From Nitrosococcus wardiae (GTDB lineage: Bacteria > Pseudomonadota > Gammaproteobacteria > Nitrosococcales > Nitrosococcaceae), in NCBI RefSeq assembly GCF_004421105.1, contig NZ_CP038033.1, positions 1,073,659 to 1,137,658 of the forward strand: DNA of 64,000 nucleotides, given 5' to 3'. Positions 43,743-53,220 of the stretch are shown here, one piece after another. A program made the position numbers and the translations under genes. Below the pieces are notes generated by a model. That model made no database searches. It saw nothing but the letters and a program-made list of their open reading frames with translations, and had not been told where the DNA came from. The first letter of the stretch is position 1; every line of letters starts with the position of its first letter.

Positions 43743-44864
43743 TTGATTAAAGCATTCAAATACCGACTGTATCCGAACACCGCCCAGGTGCGTGAGCTTG
43801 AGATCATGCTTGAAACGCACCGACGCCTGTATAACGAGTGTCTTGCTCAACGAAAAGAGCGCTACGAAACAGCTCAAGAAAGCGTGAAGTACACGCAGCA
43901 ATCGGCTTGGTTTAAATCCGCCCGCGGCGCGAACGACTGGTACGCTAGGCTCAATTTCTCCTCTGCCCAGGCAACGATGCGGCGCCTCGACAAGGCGTTT
44001 CAGGCATTCTTTCAGCGCATTAAGACAGGCGATAAACCCGGTTATCCGCGCTTCAAGGCGCGTGGTCGCTTCGATAGCTGGACATACCCGGCGCACGGCG
44101 ACGGCGCGCGGTTGCTCGATGGCAAACTGCGCCTTCAGCACATTGGCGTGGTTAGGGTACGCCAACATCGCCCTGCGCAAGGCACGATCAAAACCGTACA
44201 GATCAAGATTGAAGCCGGAAAGTGGTTCGTCATAGCCAGTTGCGAAATCGGTGATGCGCCACCGCCTCGGACTGAAGATACGGCTGTCGGTATTGATGTT
44301 GGATTGGAGCATTTCCTGTCCACCGATCAAGGCGAGCACGTCGATAATCCGCGCTACCAAAAAGAAGCATGGCGCCGGCTGCGCGTTGTTGGCCGCGTTG
44401 TTTCGCGTAAGAAAAAAGGCAGCCGAAACCGAGGTAAAGCGGTTTCCAAGCTGCGCTCGATACACGCCCGAGTGTCCAACAAAAGACGGGACCACCACCA
44501 CAAGGTGGCCCGCGATTTCGTGAGTCGATACGCTTTCATCGCGGCGGAAAGCCTGACCGTAAAAAACATGGTCAGGAACCGCCGGTTGAGTCGGTCGATT
44601 TCGGATGCTGGCTGGAGCCAGTTTCTGAACATACTCCGTGCCAAGGCTGAAAGCGCCGGGTCGGTGTTTGTCGAAGTTCCTCCGCAAGGCACATCGCAAG
44701 CGTGCTCCGGCTGCGGAGCAGTCGTGCAAAAGGCGCTCTACGTGCGCCAGCACAGATGCCCCGAATGCGGTTTGTCTCTGCAAAGAGATGTCAACGCGGC
44801 CAGAAATATCTTGGCGCGTGGCCAGGCTCGGATGGAGCCTGTGTGGCTTAACGTGGCGCATTAG
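43743..44864 (+). CDS. tnpB: RNA-guided nuclease TnpB
   Basis: This 373-residue protein has the complete RuvC catalytic set: Asp185 (GIDVGLEHF), Glu269 (AAESLTVKNM) and Asp349 (QRDVNAARNIL), plus the zinc finger CSGC..CPEC (Cys321/324/339/342). The N-terminal KAFKYRLYPN is the family start. TnpB proteins use an RNA from the element's right end (omega/reRNA) to cut DNA next to a short TAM; in IS605 elements this helps keep the IS after excision. Translation probably starts at TTG 43743. The guide would be read from the right flank, CTGAATTAAAATGGCC. Confidence 0.95.
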   Translation: MIKAFKYRLYPNTAQVRELEIMLETHRRLYNECLAQRKERYETAQESVKYTQQSAWFKSARGANDWYARLNFSSAQATMRRLDKAFQAFFQRIKTGDKPGYPRFKARGRFDSWTYPAHGDGARLLDGKLRLQHIGVVRVRQHRPAQGTIKTVQIKIEAGKWFVIASCEIGDAPPPRTEDTAVGIDVGLEHFLSTDQGEHVDNPRYQKEAWRRLRVVGRVVSRKKKGSRNRGKAVSKLRSIHARVSNKRRDHHHKVARDFVSRYAFIAAESLTVKNMVRNRRLSRSISDAGWSQFLNILRAKAESAGSVFVEVPPQGTSQACSGCGAVVQKALYVRQHRCPECGLSLQRDVNAARNILARGQARMEPVWLNVAH

Positions 44865-44928
44865 CGCGAGCGTGCCGCAAGAAGCCGTCTGTTTTAGCTG
44901 ACGGTTCATCACTGAATTAAAATGGCCA
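44700..44928 (+). ncRNA. Probable omega/reRNA of the TnpB element
   Basis: In IS605 elements the guide RNA spans the 3' end of tnpB and the right end, finishing with about 16-20 nt of flanking DNA as the guide. Here the right end folds into the GCCGTCTG..GACGG hairpin and the flank is CTGAATTAAAATGGCC, part of yhhQ. The 5' limit is a guess. Confidence 0.45.
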
Positions 44929-45484
44929 GCACCAGACCTTTCAGCGGTATGGTGCCCAAAAAAGCCACGGTGATGAACACGGCCGAGTCCAGCCCCTGAC
45001 CCACAAGTGTGGAGCCGATGGTGCGGGTCCATAGCCAGCGTCCTTGGGTGGCGAGTTTCATCTTGGCAAGCACGTAGGCATTGGTGAACTCGCCCACCAA
45101 ATAGGCCAGGAAGGAAGCCAACAACAGGCGAGGGGCATAGCCCAGGATGCGCTCAAAGGCTTCCTGTCCCTCCCAGAATGTAGCGGGAGGCAGTGCCATG
45201 GCCAAGGTGATGGCGCCCACGGCCAAGAGGTTACAGAAAAAGCCCAGCCATATCACCTGGCGGGCGCGGCGGTAACCGTAGACCTCAGTCAGCACATCGC
45301 CGATGATATAGCTCAAGGGAAAGATGATCACCCCGGCTGGCATAACCCAGCCCCCAATATCGATTAGCTTGACGGCAATAATGTTGGCGATGAGCAAGGA
45401 GGTGATGAAGCCTGCTAGGATCACCAGGAAGGCAGGAGAATAGCTGTTTTTGCTCCTTGCTGGGTTGATTGTCTGAGGATCCAT
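44912..45484 (-). pseudogene. yhhQ: yhhQ queuosine-precursor transporter, 5' part, cut by the IS element
   Basis: This encodes the first 191 residues of a VUT/YhhQ-family inner-membrane transporter for queuosine precursors (preQ0/preQ1). It has FLVILAGFITSLLIANIIAVKLI, PAGVIIFPLSYIIGDVLTEVYGYRRAR, LASFLAYLVGEFTNAYVLAKMK and WLWTRTIGSTLVGQGLDSAVF. The present frame ends with a TGA supplied by the IS (44909-44911), so 44 residues including the last helix are missing. Removing 43244-44911 gives a 235-codon ORF with no other lesion, so the insertion looks recent. GAGGGAGG precedes the ATG. The queE-queC pair is at 17-18.6 kb. Confidence 0.93.
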
Positions 45485-45732
45485 GATGTACCTCCCTCTG
45501 CAATTTTTTATTATGCCTCATCGGTACATCTTTAGTCATCAGATACTTAGATAAGGATCCCTGTATGTCTGTTTTATCACCAAAGCATGTCAACTAAAGA
45601 GGAAGCATGCTTCGCGCTGCTTCGGCGGATTACTGGCTGAAAGGAAGAACTTTAAGATGGCTGGGAAATACAGGGTTTTGCTAGTTTTTTACTCCAATAG
45701 GAGCGAGAGCCGCTTATCGGTCGGTGGAATTT

Positions 45733-47493
45733 TCACCGCCTAATAGGGTGTCTGTCATCGCTCTCGAAAGAAGCGCCAGTTTGATAGATTGCTGGTTTCT
45801 CCTTGCCCTCGGCGTAAAGGAATCCGCGCAGCCCCCGCTCCATACGTGATAAGGCGTGATCGACCAGGATGTATTTGCCGGGTATCTCCAGTTCAAGCTC
45901 CACAATAGCGGCGCCACCGGGGGCGACGGGTACTGTCTGAATTCCCTCGACCGGTCTATTCCTAAGCCCGCCCCATTCATGGACGCGGTCAAATATCTCC
46001 CCAATGATATGGAAAGAGGAGGTGAGGTTTGGTCCGCCCACGCCGAAGAAAATGCGTATTGTCTCACCCACTTTAGCGTGCAGCGGGTAGTCCTGGGTAA
46101 GCGCCCCGGTGGCACCGTTGAAGACAAAATATTCGGGGGATTCATCCAGGAGTTTCTCAACGCTGAACTCCTGGCGTCCTTTCTTGCCGAAGGAGGCCTG
46201 GGTGTAGATTTCCCCCTGCATCACGTAATACTCGCGATCGACGGGCGGTAGCCCGCCTTCAGGTTCGACGAGAATCATGCCATACATTCCATTGGCAATG
46301 TGATGGGCCACCATCGGAGTGGCGCAGTGATAAACATAGAGCCCTGGGATAAGCGCCTTAAAGGTGATGGATTTCTCCTCGCCTGGGGGGACTTGAAGAT
46401 AAGCCGCACCTCCCCCAGGTCCGGTCACTGCGTGGAGATCGACTGAGTGAATGATGTCGCTGTCAATGTCATTGGCGAACTTGAGTTTGACGGTATCGCC
46501 AACCCGGACACGGAGGAGGGGACCGGGTACCGTGCCATTGAAGGTCCAGTAGTGATAAGTCGTGCCTTCCGCAAGCTCTCCTTCCAATTCTACCGCCTCA
46601 AGGCCGAGCTCAAGCTTTTTGGACTCTCGGTCTCCCACGGGTTGAGGCACATCATTGGGATTGCGCACAATATCCCGAGCCTTTGCCAATTCTTCCCGGG
46701 GTGTTTCACGTACGAGGAGGCGCCCTTCCATTCCGGCCTCCCGATGCCCGGGAAGGGTGCAGTAATAAGTGAATTCACCCGCGCTGGTGGCTCGGAGAGC
46801 CAGAGTCGTACTACTGCCTGAAGTGGTCACCTGCTCAGAGCGGGCGTTAAATTCAGGGAAAAAAATATCATGGGTCGTGCCTTCACCATTGACCAGGTTG
46901 ATCTGGACTACCTCTCCTTTATGTACCTCTAGAGTAGGGTTCACCTCCCCTTCAATGTCGGCGCCGACACCGATGAAAACGAGACGCCCCTCGGCAATCC
47001 CAGTTTTCAAGGTCAAGGTAAGATCGGGGGTGTAGGCCGCTACACTCTCTGTGCTGTTTACTTGCTGTAGTTTGGTTCCTTCGGGGGAGACAGGAGCGTG
47101 TCGTGGGAAGGCGTTTACCGCCTGCTTAAGGTAAGCAATGACATTCTCGCGGTCCTCTTCATTGCGTAGACCCGCAAAGTGCATCTGGTTCCCAGGTAGA
47201 TAGTGTTGCGGGCTGGCTAAGAATTTATTGAGAGTGTCTTCCGTCCAGATAATATCGGCCTCTTCCAGTGCTTGGGAATAACTGAACTCCTTAAGACTAC
47301 CCGCCTGACGCCCAAGGAGATTAGCGAGTGGGGGGCCAACTTGGTGTTGGGCAGGTTCAAGCCTGTGACAAGCCTGACACTTGCGGAATACTTCGCGGCC
47401 GGCTTGAGGATCACCTTTAGCGAAGATCGGGTGACTTATAAGGACAATGGCCGCACTAGTGAGCATGAGAGCGATAAGACTCCTGGCACGCAT
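45733..47493 (-). CDS. nirK: Cytochrome c - cupredoxin - copper nitrite reductase fusion
   Basis: This 586-residue periplasmic protein contains three electron-transfer modules. After the signal peptide comes a class I cytochrome c (CQACH, Cys39-His43; axial Met104). A cupredoxin follows (His208, Cys245, His250, Met255 in YYCTLPGHREAGM). Then comes a two-domain NirK with the type 1 Cu set His349, Cys390, His398, Met403, the type 2 Cu ligands His354, His389, His546, and the catalytic pair Asp352 and His495. All expected residues are present, so it should reduce nitrite to NO, receiving electrons through its own haem and blue-copper domains. CAGGAG precedes the ATG. Confidence 0.93.
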   Translation of the reverse strand: MRARSLIALMLTSAAIVLISHPIFAKGDPQAGREVFRKCQACHRLEPAQHQVGPPLANLLGRQAGSLKEFSYSQALEEADIIWTEDTLNKFLASPQHYLPGNQMHFAGLRNEEDRENVIAYLKQAVNAFPRHAPVSPEGTKLQQVNSTESVAAYTPDLTLTLKTGIAEGRLVFIGVGADIEGEVNPTLEVHKGEVVQINLVNGEGTTHDIFFPEFNARSEQVTTSGSSTTLALRATSAGEFTYYCTLPGHREAGMEGRLLVRETPREELAKARDIVRNPNDVPQPVGDRESKKLELGLEAVELEGELAEGTTYHYWTFNGTVPGPLLRVRVGDTVKLKFANDIDSDIIHSVDLHAVTGPGGGAAYLQVPPGEEKSITFKALIPGLYVYHCATPMVAHHIANGMYGMILVEPEGGLPPVDREYYVMQGEIYTQASFGKKGRQEFSVEKLLDESPEYFVFNGATGALTQDYPLHAKVGETIRIFFGVGGPNLTSSFHIIGEIFDRVHEWGGLRNRPVEGIQTVPVAPGGAAIVELELEIPGKYILVDHALSRMERGLRGFLYAEGKEKPAIYQTGASFESDDRHPIRR

Positions 47494-47676
47494 ATCTACT
47501 CCTGTTTACCTTTTAACCAAGCGAGCCGCAAAGTCACTTCTGTCTTTTTTGATTTTGCGCGGACTGGCATATTCTGCGCGCTTGTTTTTTATTTTTTTAT
47601 AAAGTGAACTTGTCCCTTTCTTCAGCTTGTCTTCAGTTTCAGAGATTATCTAACAACACTAAATAAGATTTCCAGT

Positions 47677-48805
47677 TTAAGCAAATTGCCTAACAAAACG
47701 GGCTGCCGATTGACTGAGAGGGTTAAGATACAAGGGAGAATTCAAATCTTCTTTTTTTAATTGGACGGATTCTGCTAAATCATCCTCAAAATCACTTCTA
47801 ACTTGCGAGGCCAGTTTGGAATTATCAATTAAGAGATCAATTTCATCATTATATATGAATGATCTATTATCAAAATTGGAGGTTCCAATAACGGACCATC
47901 GATCATCAATCATCAATCATCATTGTTTTCGCATGAATCATGGTCGGGGTATACTCATAAATTTCAACACCTGAATCGATTAACTCAGAGTAGTGGCTCC
48001 GTGCAGCCCAGCGTATAAATGGGTGGTCCGCATGTTTCCCTGCTGTGACTACTTTAATCATTACTCCAGACTCAGAAGCTTTTTTTATCTCAGATGTCAT
48101 CGGATCTCCTGGCAAAAAATAGGGATTTGTTACGAAAATGCATTTACGTGCATTTTGAATTAATCTTCGAAAAATAAAACCTGAATTTTGTGTTGACTGA
48201 CCAGAATTTCCACTTTTGATAATGATTGCTTCGTTATCTTGAGATAAGGAAGAATTAGAATAGGGATTGCTTTTACTGTGAGCAGAAAATAGATGATGAT
48301 GCGTTGCTTCCCACCAATGATCTTCAAAAGCATTTTTCAGCACAGGAACTAGATGGCCTCTTACTTCTAGCATCGTATCTCTCCATCGTGGCAGGTGACG
48401 ATTACCAGTAAGCCAACGATCAGAAATGCCTGCCCCTCCCATAAATCCTATTTGATCATCAACTATAATTAAATTGCGATGATTCCTATTATTAAACCAA
48501 AGGGGAGTTCTCCAACTGAGAGGACGATACCATTTAAAATCCCCTCCTGCTTCTTCAATTAATCGAAATGTTTTTCTTGGAGTACGATGACTACCAATTC
48601 GGTCAGTTAATAGTTTAACGCTTATTCCTTGCTGAAGACGTTCTCTGATTTGCAGTAAAATCCAGTCTGCTACCTGTCCAGGTTCGAAGATATAATTTTC
48701 TATTTCAATGTGTCTTCGTGCTTGGGAAATCACTTCGGCAATTCTTGGATAGAAGATCTCACCATTTTTTAAGACCTTAAATTTGTTGCGAAATAAAGGA
48801 CTCAT
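47677..48805 (-). pseudogene. Phospholipase D / cardiolipin synthase-like gene with repeat-caused frameshift
   Basis: The 5' frame (299 codons from ATG 48805) encodes a PLD-type protein: FKVLKNGEIFYPRIAEVISQARRHIEIENYIF, NHRNLIIVDDQIGFMGGAGISDRW and the second motif IHAKTMMIDD. It then stops at 47906-47908. The last 70 codons, RWSVIGTSNFDNRSFIYNDEIDLLID...ARFVRQFA, follow in another frame. Three copies of the 7-bp unit ATCATCA (47902-47922) sit at the junction; with two copies the frame is restored. The first HKD motif has Asn where Lys is expected (HRNLIIVD). It may be phase-variable or simply broken. Confidence 0.85.
47902..47922. repeat. 7-bp tandem repeat (ATCATCA x3)
   Basis: Three perfect 7-bp copies inside the codons for the second HKD motif of the phospholipase-like gene. 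A change in copy number shifts the reading frame. Confidence 0.9.
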
Positions 48806-49242
48806 TCTCGACTGATTCTCTATTAACTCGTTACTCTCTTACAGATTAGACTTAGTACTCATTTCTGGAAACTTGCTCTTTTGCTTGCTATCCGTCCCGA
48901 GTGTTAGCAGGGGTCCAGCCCCTGGGCAGGGAGCATGCTTCAAACACTATAAAACTCTATTTTTGTGTCCATCGCTTTTATGATTGACACCTCATCATAC
49001 CTTGACTACATTTTTATTTATTGGAGAAGTGTATTCATGCCTTCTATTCCCCTATGACCAATTCTTTCCCGTATTAACATATTGTAGTTCTAGCACCTTA
49101 AACCTTTTCCAAACAATAACGTTCATGCCAGAAGTGCCTGGGGTAATGGAATAGAGGTTAGTTTATTTTCTTATATATGTATATGAGAGAAGAGGCGGAT
49201 ATCTCTTAAGAACAGCAGAATCCACATATAAGGGTGACATTT
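48806..49242. other. Intergenic region without recognisable gene
   Basis: The region is AT-rich and lies between the divergent phospholipase-like gene and the AsmA gene. A GGGTCCAGCCCCTGGGCAGGG stretch at about 48909 is GC-rich and partly self-complementary. No RNA or protein gene is identified. Confidence 0.5.
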
Positions 49243-51177
49243 ATGTTAAAAAAAGTACTTATTATATTGGCGAGTATCCCTGCGATTCTGCTGTTGGTGA
49301 TCATCATAGCTGTACTCGTCATTGATGAAGATACGGTAAAGGGGTGGACTTCTAGCTACATCGAGCAGCAGTACGGTCGTGACCTTAAGGTGGCAGGAGA
49401 TCTTGAGCTGGATTTGTTATCTCTGCAACCTAGTATCACAGTAGAAGGAGTAAAGCTAGAAAATGCAAACTGGGCTGATAGGGACTGGATGGCAGATATC
49501 GGCAAAGTTTTTGTCCAGTTTAAACTTCTGCCATTGATATTAGGAAATATAAAAATTCTAGATGCAGAAATTACGGATGGCCAAATTTTTTTGGTTGAGC
49601 AACAAGCCAAGGCTAATTGGGACGTTTTTTTAGAAAAAGAGCGAGAGCCAGGTTATTTCTCGGTGGAACAACTTGAGAATTTTAAATTAAATAATGTCAT
49701 AGTGAATTACCAAGATAGGGTAGAAGACGAAACCCATCAATTGCTTGCAGAAAGTATTCATTTGCAGGAGTTTTTTTCCCCCCAAAGGCAGGGTTCTTTT
49801 CATGGACAACTTGATTCCATGCCGGTTAGTTTTCAAATTGAGCAAAAGCTAGTTGAAGCAGAAAATGTAGATAGGCTGCTTACATTAACTGGGCGTATCG
49901 GTACGGCGGAAATTTATTTCACGGGTGATATTTCTGATAACTTTAATTGGGTAAAGGGTCGAATTCGTGTAAAGGGTCCCGGTGAATCATTGACACGGAT
50001 TATTAACCTAGCTGGATTAAATATCAAGACTCTTCATTCCTATGATGGTTTTGCCACGGTTGATGCAAATATAGAACGAACGACAATAGATCTGACTAAC
50101 ATCAATCTTAAGTATGGTCAGAGTCAAATGACGGGCATGATAAAGGCGAATTTAAATGGGGATCGAACCCATATTAGAGGAGATTTAGTTTTTCCCGTAC
50201 TAGTTAGTGCTGATCTTAAACCTTATATTAAAGCGAAGGAAAAAGAAGTTGAAAAGGAAAAACTCTTTGATGATGATCCCATCGGGTCTCTAATTCCAGG
50301 TGGGCTTGAACTTTATCTGCATACCAAAATTGAGAAATTCATTGGTGGTGATTGGGCCAGGACCATTCAGGGAGGCGAGGGTCATCTCGCGATAAAGGGA
50401 GAGCGGCTAGCGCTCTATCCCGTGAGAGTAAGGATGTTGGGAGGAGATCTTGCCATTGAGGGGTTGATTGATCAATCGGATAAGTTAACAGAAGCTAACC
50501 TGAAAATAAAAGTTGATGACTTTGAACTTAATAAAATTTCTGGGGCGTTAGCCAACCTTGATAACGATAATGAACTAAATGTTGATGAAGTTATTGGAGG
50601 AAATTTTGATATGGTGGCAAGTCTGCACTTTAGCGGCAATTCACCACAAGGAATGGCTTCGAGTCTCACCGGGGATTTAAATGCTGTTATGGAGGATGGC
50701 TATATGGGTAGCTTGCTGGTAGAAGCCTTGCAGCTTGATGTGACTGAGGCTTTTGCCTCCTGGCTAGCGGATAACCCAAAAACAGAGATAAACTGCATGG
50801 TGGCACTGTTTAACATTAACTCTGGACGAATGACAACCCAGGCAGTCGTTATTAATACTGATGATTCCAACATCATTGGTAGTGGGGTTGTTAACCTTGA
50901 TAATGAATCAGTGGATTATACTTTGGTTGCAAGGGCAAAAGATTTCTCTATAACAGGAGCGCCAATTAATATGGAAATAGAGGGCGATCTTATAAATCCT
51001 AAGCTTGACATTGGTGGTGATGAAGATTCACTACTTGAGGTTGCTGCCGATGCTGTTATTACCCCCATTGTTGAGGGATTTAAAGAGATTTTTGGCGAGA
51101 ATGATGGAAGTGAAAAGCTCACCCGTTGTGCAAGATTTAGAGATGAAATTGCCCGTATCCAACGACAAGCGGAATAA
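49243..51177 (+). CDS. AsmA-family envelope protein
   Basis: This 644-residue protein has an N-terminal membrane anchor (KVLIILASIPAILLLVIIIAVLVI) and a long periplasmic beta-rich body. The AsmA N-terminal signature is present (GRDLKVAGDLELDLLSLQPSITVEGVKLENANW, then AEITDGQIFLVEQQAKANWDV), as is the C-terminal AsmA domain (GDLNAVMEDGYMGSLLVEALQLD, INCMVALFNINSGRMTTQAVVINTDDSNIIGSGVVNLDNESVDYTL). AsmA-like proteins are thought to bridge inner and outer membranes for lipid transport. ATG 49243 is chosen for the AAGGGTG upstream. The gene is lower in GC than the core genes. Confidence 0.88.
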   Translation: MLKKVLIILASIPAILLLVIIIAVLVIDEDTVKGWTSSYIEQQYGRDLKVAGDLELDLLSLQPSITVEGVKLENANWADRDWMADIGKVFVQFKLLPLILGNIKILDAEITDGQIFLVEQQAKANWDVFLEKEREPGYFSVEQLENFKLNNVIVNYQDRVEDETHQLLAESIHLQEFFSPQRQGSFHGQLDSMPVSFQIEQKLVEAENVDRLLTLTGRIGTAEIYFTGDISDNFNWVKGRIRVKGPGESLTRIINLAGLNIKTLHSYDGFATVDANIERTTIDLTNINLKYGQSQMTGMIKANLNGDRTHIRGDLVFPVLVSADLKPYIKAKEKEVEKEKLFDDDPIGSLIPGGLELYLHTKIEKFIGGDWARTIQGGEGHLAIKGERLALYPVRVRMLGGDLAIEGLIDQSDKLTEANLKIKVDDFELNKISGALANLDNDNELNVDEVIGGNFDMVASLHFSGNSPQGMASSLTGDLNAVMEDGYMGSLLVEALQLDVTEAFASWLADNPKTEINCMVALFNINSGRMTTQAVVINTDDSNIIGSGVVNLDNESVDYTLVARAKDFSITGAPINMEIEGDLINPKLDIGGDEDSLLEVAADAVITPIVEGFKEIFGENDGSEKLTRCARFRDEIARIQRQAE

Positions 51178-51280
51178 TATAGGGTTTTAAAAGGGGCGTT
51201 TATTCTTCTTATTTTCCCACCTACAAGGCTGGCTACGGCTTTCACGCCTGGGTGCAACGAAGAGCCTAAGTCTCGGGATA

Positions 51281-53068
51281 TTATTTTTTCCTTTCCAGTG
51301 CAGGCCCATGTTGGTTAGTCAGATTGGTTGCTGTGTTGATAAGTGAGACGTGGGAAAAGGCTTGGGGAAAATTTCCAAGCAGCGCTTTCTGTTCGGGATC
51401 GTATTGCTCGGAGAGTAGCCCCACATCATTGCGGATAGCGAGGAGTTTCTCGAAAAGCTCAATCCCCCGCTGCTTTTGCCCTTGGAGGATATAGTTATCA
51501 GCCAGCCAGAAGCTACAGGCCAAGAATGCCCCTTCGCCCTGTGGTAGTCCGTCAATGCCTTCCTTGGAAGAGTAGCGGTAGACAAAGCCATTGCGGACGA
51601 GCTGCGATTCGATGGCTTTAACCGTCCCTTGAACTCGGGGATCATCGGCAGGCAAGAAACCAAGGGTTGGGATCATAAGCAGGCTGGCGTCGAGTTCCTT
51701 GCTACCATAGGACTGGACAAAAGCATTAAGTCCAGAATCGAAGCCTTGGCTGCAAATCTCCTCATGAATCTTTTGGCGAGTATTTTTCCAACGCATTAGT
51801 GAACCATCAAGGCCAAAGTCCTCGACTGCTTTAATAGCCCGGTCAAAGGCTACCCAGGCCATAATTTTCGAGTGCACGAAATCACGCCTGGCGCTGCGCA
51901 CTTCCCAGATGCCTTCATCAGGATCATCCCAGTGGGATTCTAAATAGTCCATCAACGCCTTTTGCACTTTCCAGCCGGCTTCATGAGGCTCGATACCCGC
52001 ACGCCTTGCCAAGTGAAAAGCATCCATGATCTCACCATAAACATCGAGCTGTTTTTGCTGATAAGCGGCATTACCAATACGGATGGGCCGCGATCCAGCA
52101 TAGCCTGGCAGCCAAGGAATCTCAGTCTCGCTCAAGCGCCGCTCGCCTGCTAGGCCATACATAATCTGCATCTGCTCGGGTTCGCCCGCCACTGCTCTCA
52201 AAAGCCATTCACGCCAAGCATAAGCCTCCTGTCGGTATCCGGCATTCATGAGGGCATAAAGGGTCATAGTCGCATCGCGCAGCCAGCAAAACCGATAATC
52301 CCAATTGCGAACGCCTCCTGGATGCTCAGGAAGGGAGGTCGTTGGTGCCGCCACCATACCCCCTGTCGGTTCATAAATAAGCGCGCGCAGCGTCAAAAGC
52401 GAACGCTCGACGGCTCCACGCCACGGTCCGCGGTAATTCGAACGGGTGATCCAATCACGCCACCAGCACTGCGTATCGCTAAGTGCCGCGAGCGGGTCTA
52501 CTGGCAGAGAGGGCTTGCAATGGGATTCCGACCACAAGAGGCAATAGTGGTGCCATTGCCCTTCGCGGATTACAAACTGTTGCCGCATCTTGGGATAAGG
52601 TTTGGCCAGCGGCAGGGACGACGTTAATTGGACCGTGGACGGGCCTGCGACCGCGATCAGCCTGCCATTTTCAATTTGCGTCCAGGGGATCAGGTCACCA
52701 TAATCAAAGCGAATGAAGAGCTCCACGGTCATAACGACCTCACCACTCACCCCTTTGACGAGACGCATGAGCTGCGGTACGGCGCCTTCCATCACCATGA
52801 AGTCGGTGAGGCAAACGGTACCGCTAGCGGTGTGATATTCAGTCTCAAGAATCATCGTACCGTCACGATAGCGTCTGCGAGTCATCCGGACGTTCCCTTC
52901 CGGATAAATCTGCCAGTGGCCATGTTCGCGATCTCCAAGCAGTGCGGCAAAGCAGGCCTCCGAATCAAACCTTGGCAAGCAAAGCCAATCGATTGAGCCT
53001 TGCTGCGATATTAAAGCAGCTGTCCGGCAATCACTGATGAGTGCATAGTCTTTGATAGCTTTGCTCAT
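51281..53068 (-). CDS. Glycoside hydrolase family 15 protein (glucoamylase/trehalase-like)
   Basis: This 595-residue cytosolic enzyme starts IKDYALISDCRTAALISQQGSIDWLCLPRFDSEACFAALLG, the standard N-terminal domain of bacterial GH15 proteins. The catalytic (alpha/alpha)6 barrel shows RNWDYRFCWLRDATMTLYALMNAGY, the DPDEGIWEVRSARRDFVHSKIMAWVAFDRA region with the general acid, and GEGAFLACSFWLADNYILQGQ near the C-terminus. It would hydrolyse alpha-glucans or trehalose. It ends convergent with the AsmA gene. The start at 53068 matches the family N-terminus. Confidence 0.93.
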   Translation of the reverse strand: MSKAIKDYALISDCRTAALISQQGSIDWLCLPRFDSEACFAALLGDREHGHWQIYPEGNVRMTRRRYRDGTMILETEYHTASGTVCLTDFMVMEGAVPQLMRLVKGVSGEVVMTVELFIRFDYGDLIPWTQIENGRLIAVAGPSTVQLTSSLPLAKPYPKMRQQFVIREGQWHHYCLLWSESHCKPSLPVDPLAALSDTQCWWRDWITRSNYRGPWRGAVERSLLTLRALIYEPTGGMVAAPTTSLPEHPGGVRNWDYRFCWLRDATMTLYALMNAGYRQEAYAWREWLLRAVAGEPEQMQIMYGLAGERRLSETEIPWLPGYAGSRPIRIGNAAYQQKQLDVYGEIMDAFHLARRAGIEPHEAGWKVQKALMDYLESHWDDPDEGIWEVRSARRDFVHSKIMAWVAFDRAIKAVEDFGLDGSLMRWKNTRQKIHEEICSQGFDSGLNAFVQSYGSKELDASLLMIPTLGFLPADDPRVQGTVKAIESQLVRNGFVYRYSSKEGIDGLPQGEGAFLACSFWLADNYILQGQKQRGIELFEKLLAIRNDVGLLSEQYDPEQKALLGNFPQAFSHVSLINTATNLTNQHGPALERKK

Positions 53069-53220
53069 ATTTAGCCTTTCATGAGATAGTAGGAGGAAGG
53101 TGGATCAGGGTGCCTGATATATTAATCATGGGGGTTTAATCTATGAGGTCAAGATAACGTAGGGGGTGGATTGACTATACTCTAAGAAAAAATAACGCTA
53201 GATCCTTGTCGGAGAAAGCT

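Larger units (their letters stand above)
43244..44911 (+). mobile_element. IS200/IS605-family insertion sequence, intact
   Basis: This 1668-bp element has tnpA (Y1 transposase) and tnpB in the same direction. The left end has a subterminal hairpin (CTGCCGACTTTAGGCGGCAG); the right end has CCGTC..GACGG and ends TTCATCA. The borders were set by requiring that the flanking gene yhhQ be restored exactly; one A at each side makes the border ambiguous by 1 bp. There is no target duplication, as expected for this family. The left flank is CGACCC(A) and the right flank is CTGAATTAAAATGG. Confidence 0.9.

Noticed and set aside
43248-45032. A 594-codon open frame on the minus strand across the IS element
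   Set aside because: It runs antisense to intact tnpA and tnpB, has no recognisable domains and crosses the IS right end into yhhQ; the codon bias of tnpB explains it.
45485-45600. preQ1 riboswitch upstream of the queuosine transporter
   Set aside because: I searched the leader by eye for the conserved AGAGGTTCTAGC-type core and did not find it; only a TTGACA promoter element and a Shine-Dalgarno are visible.
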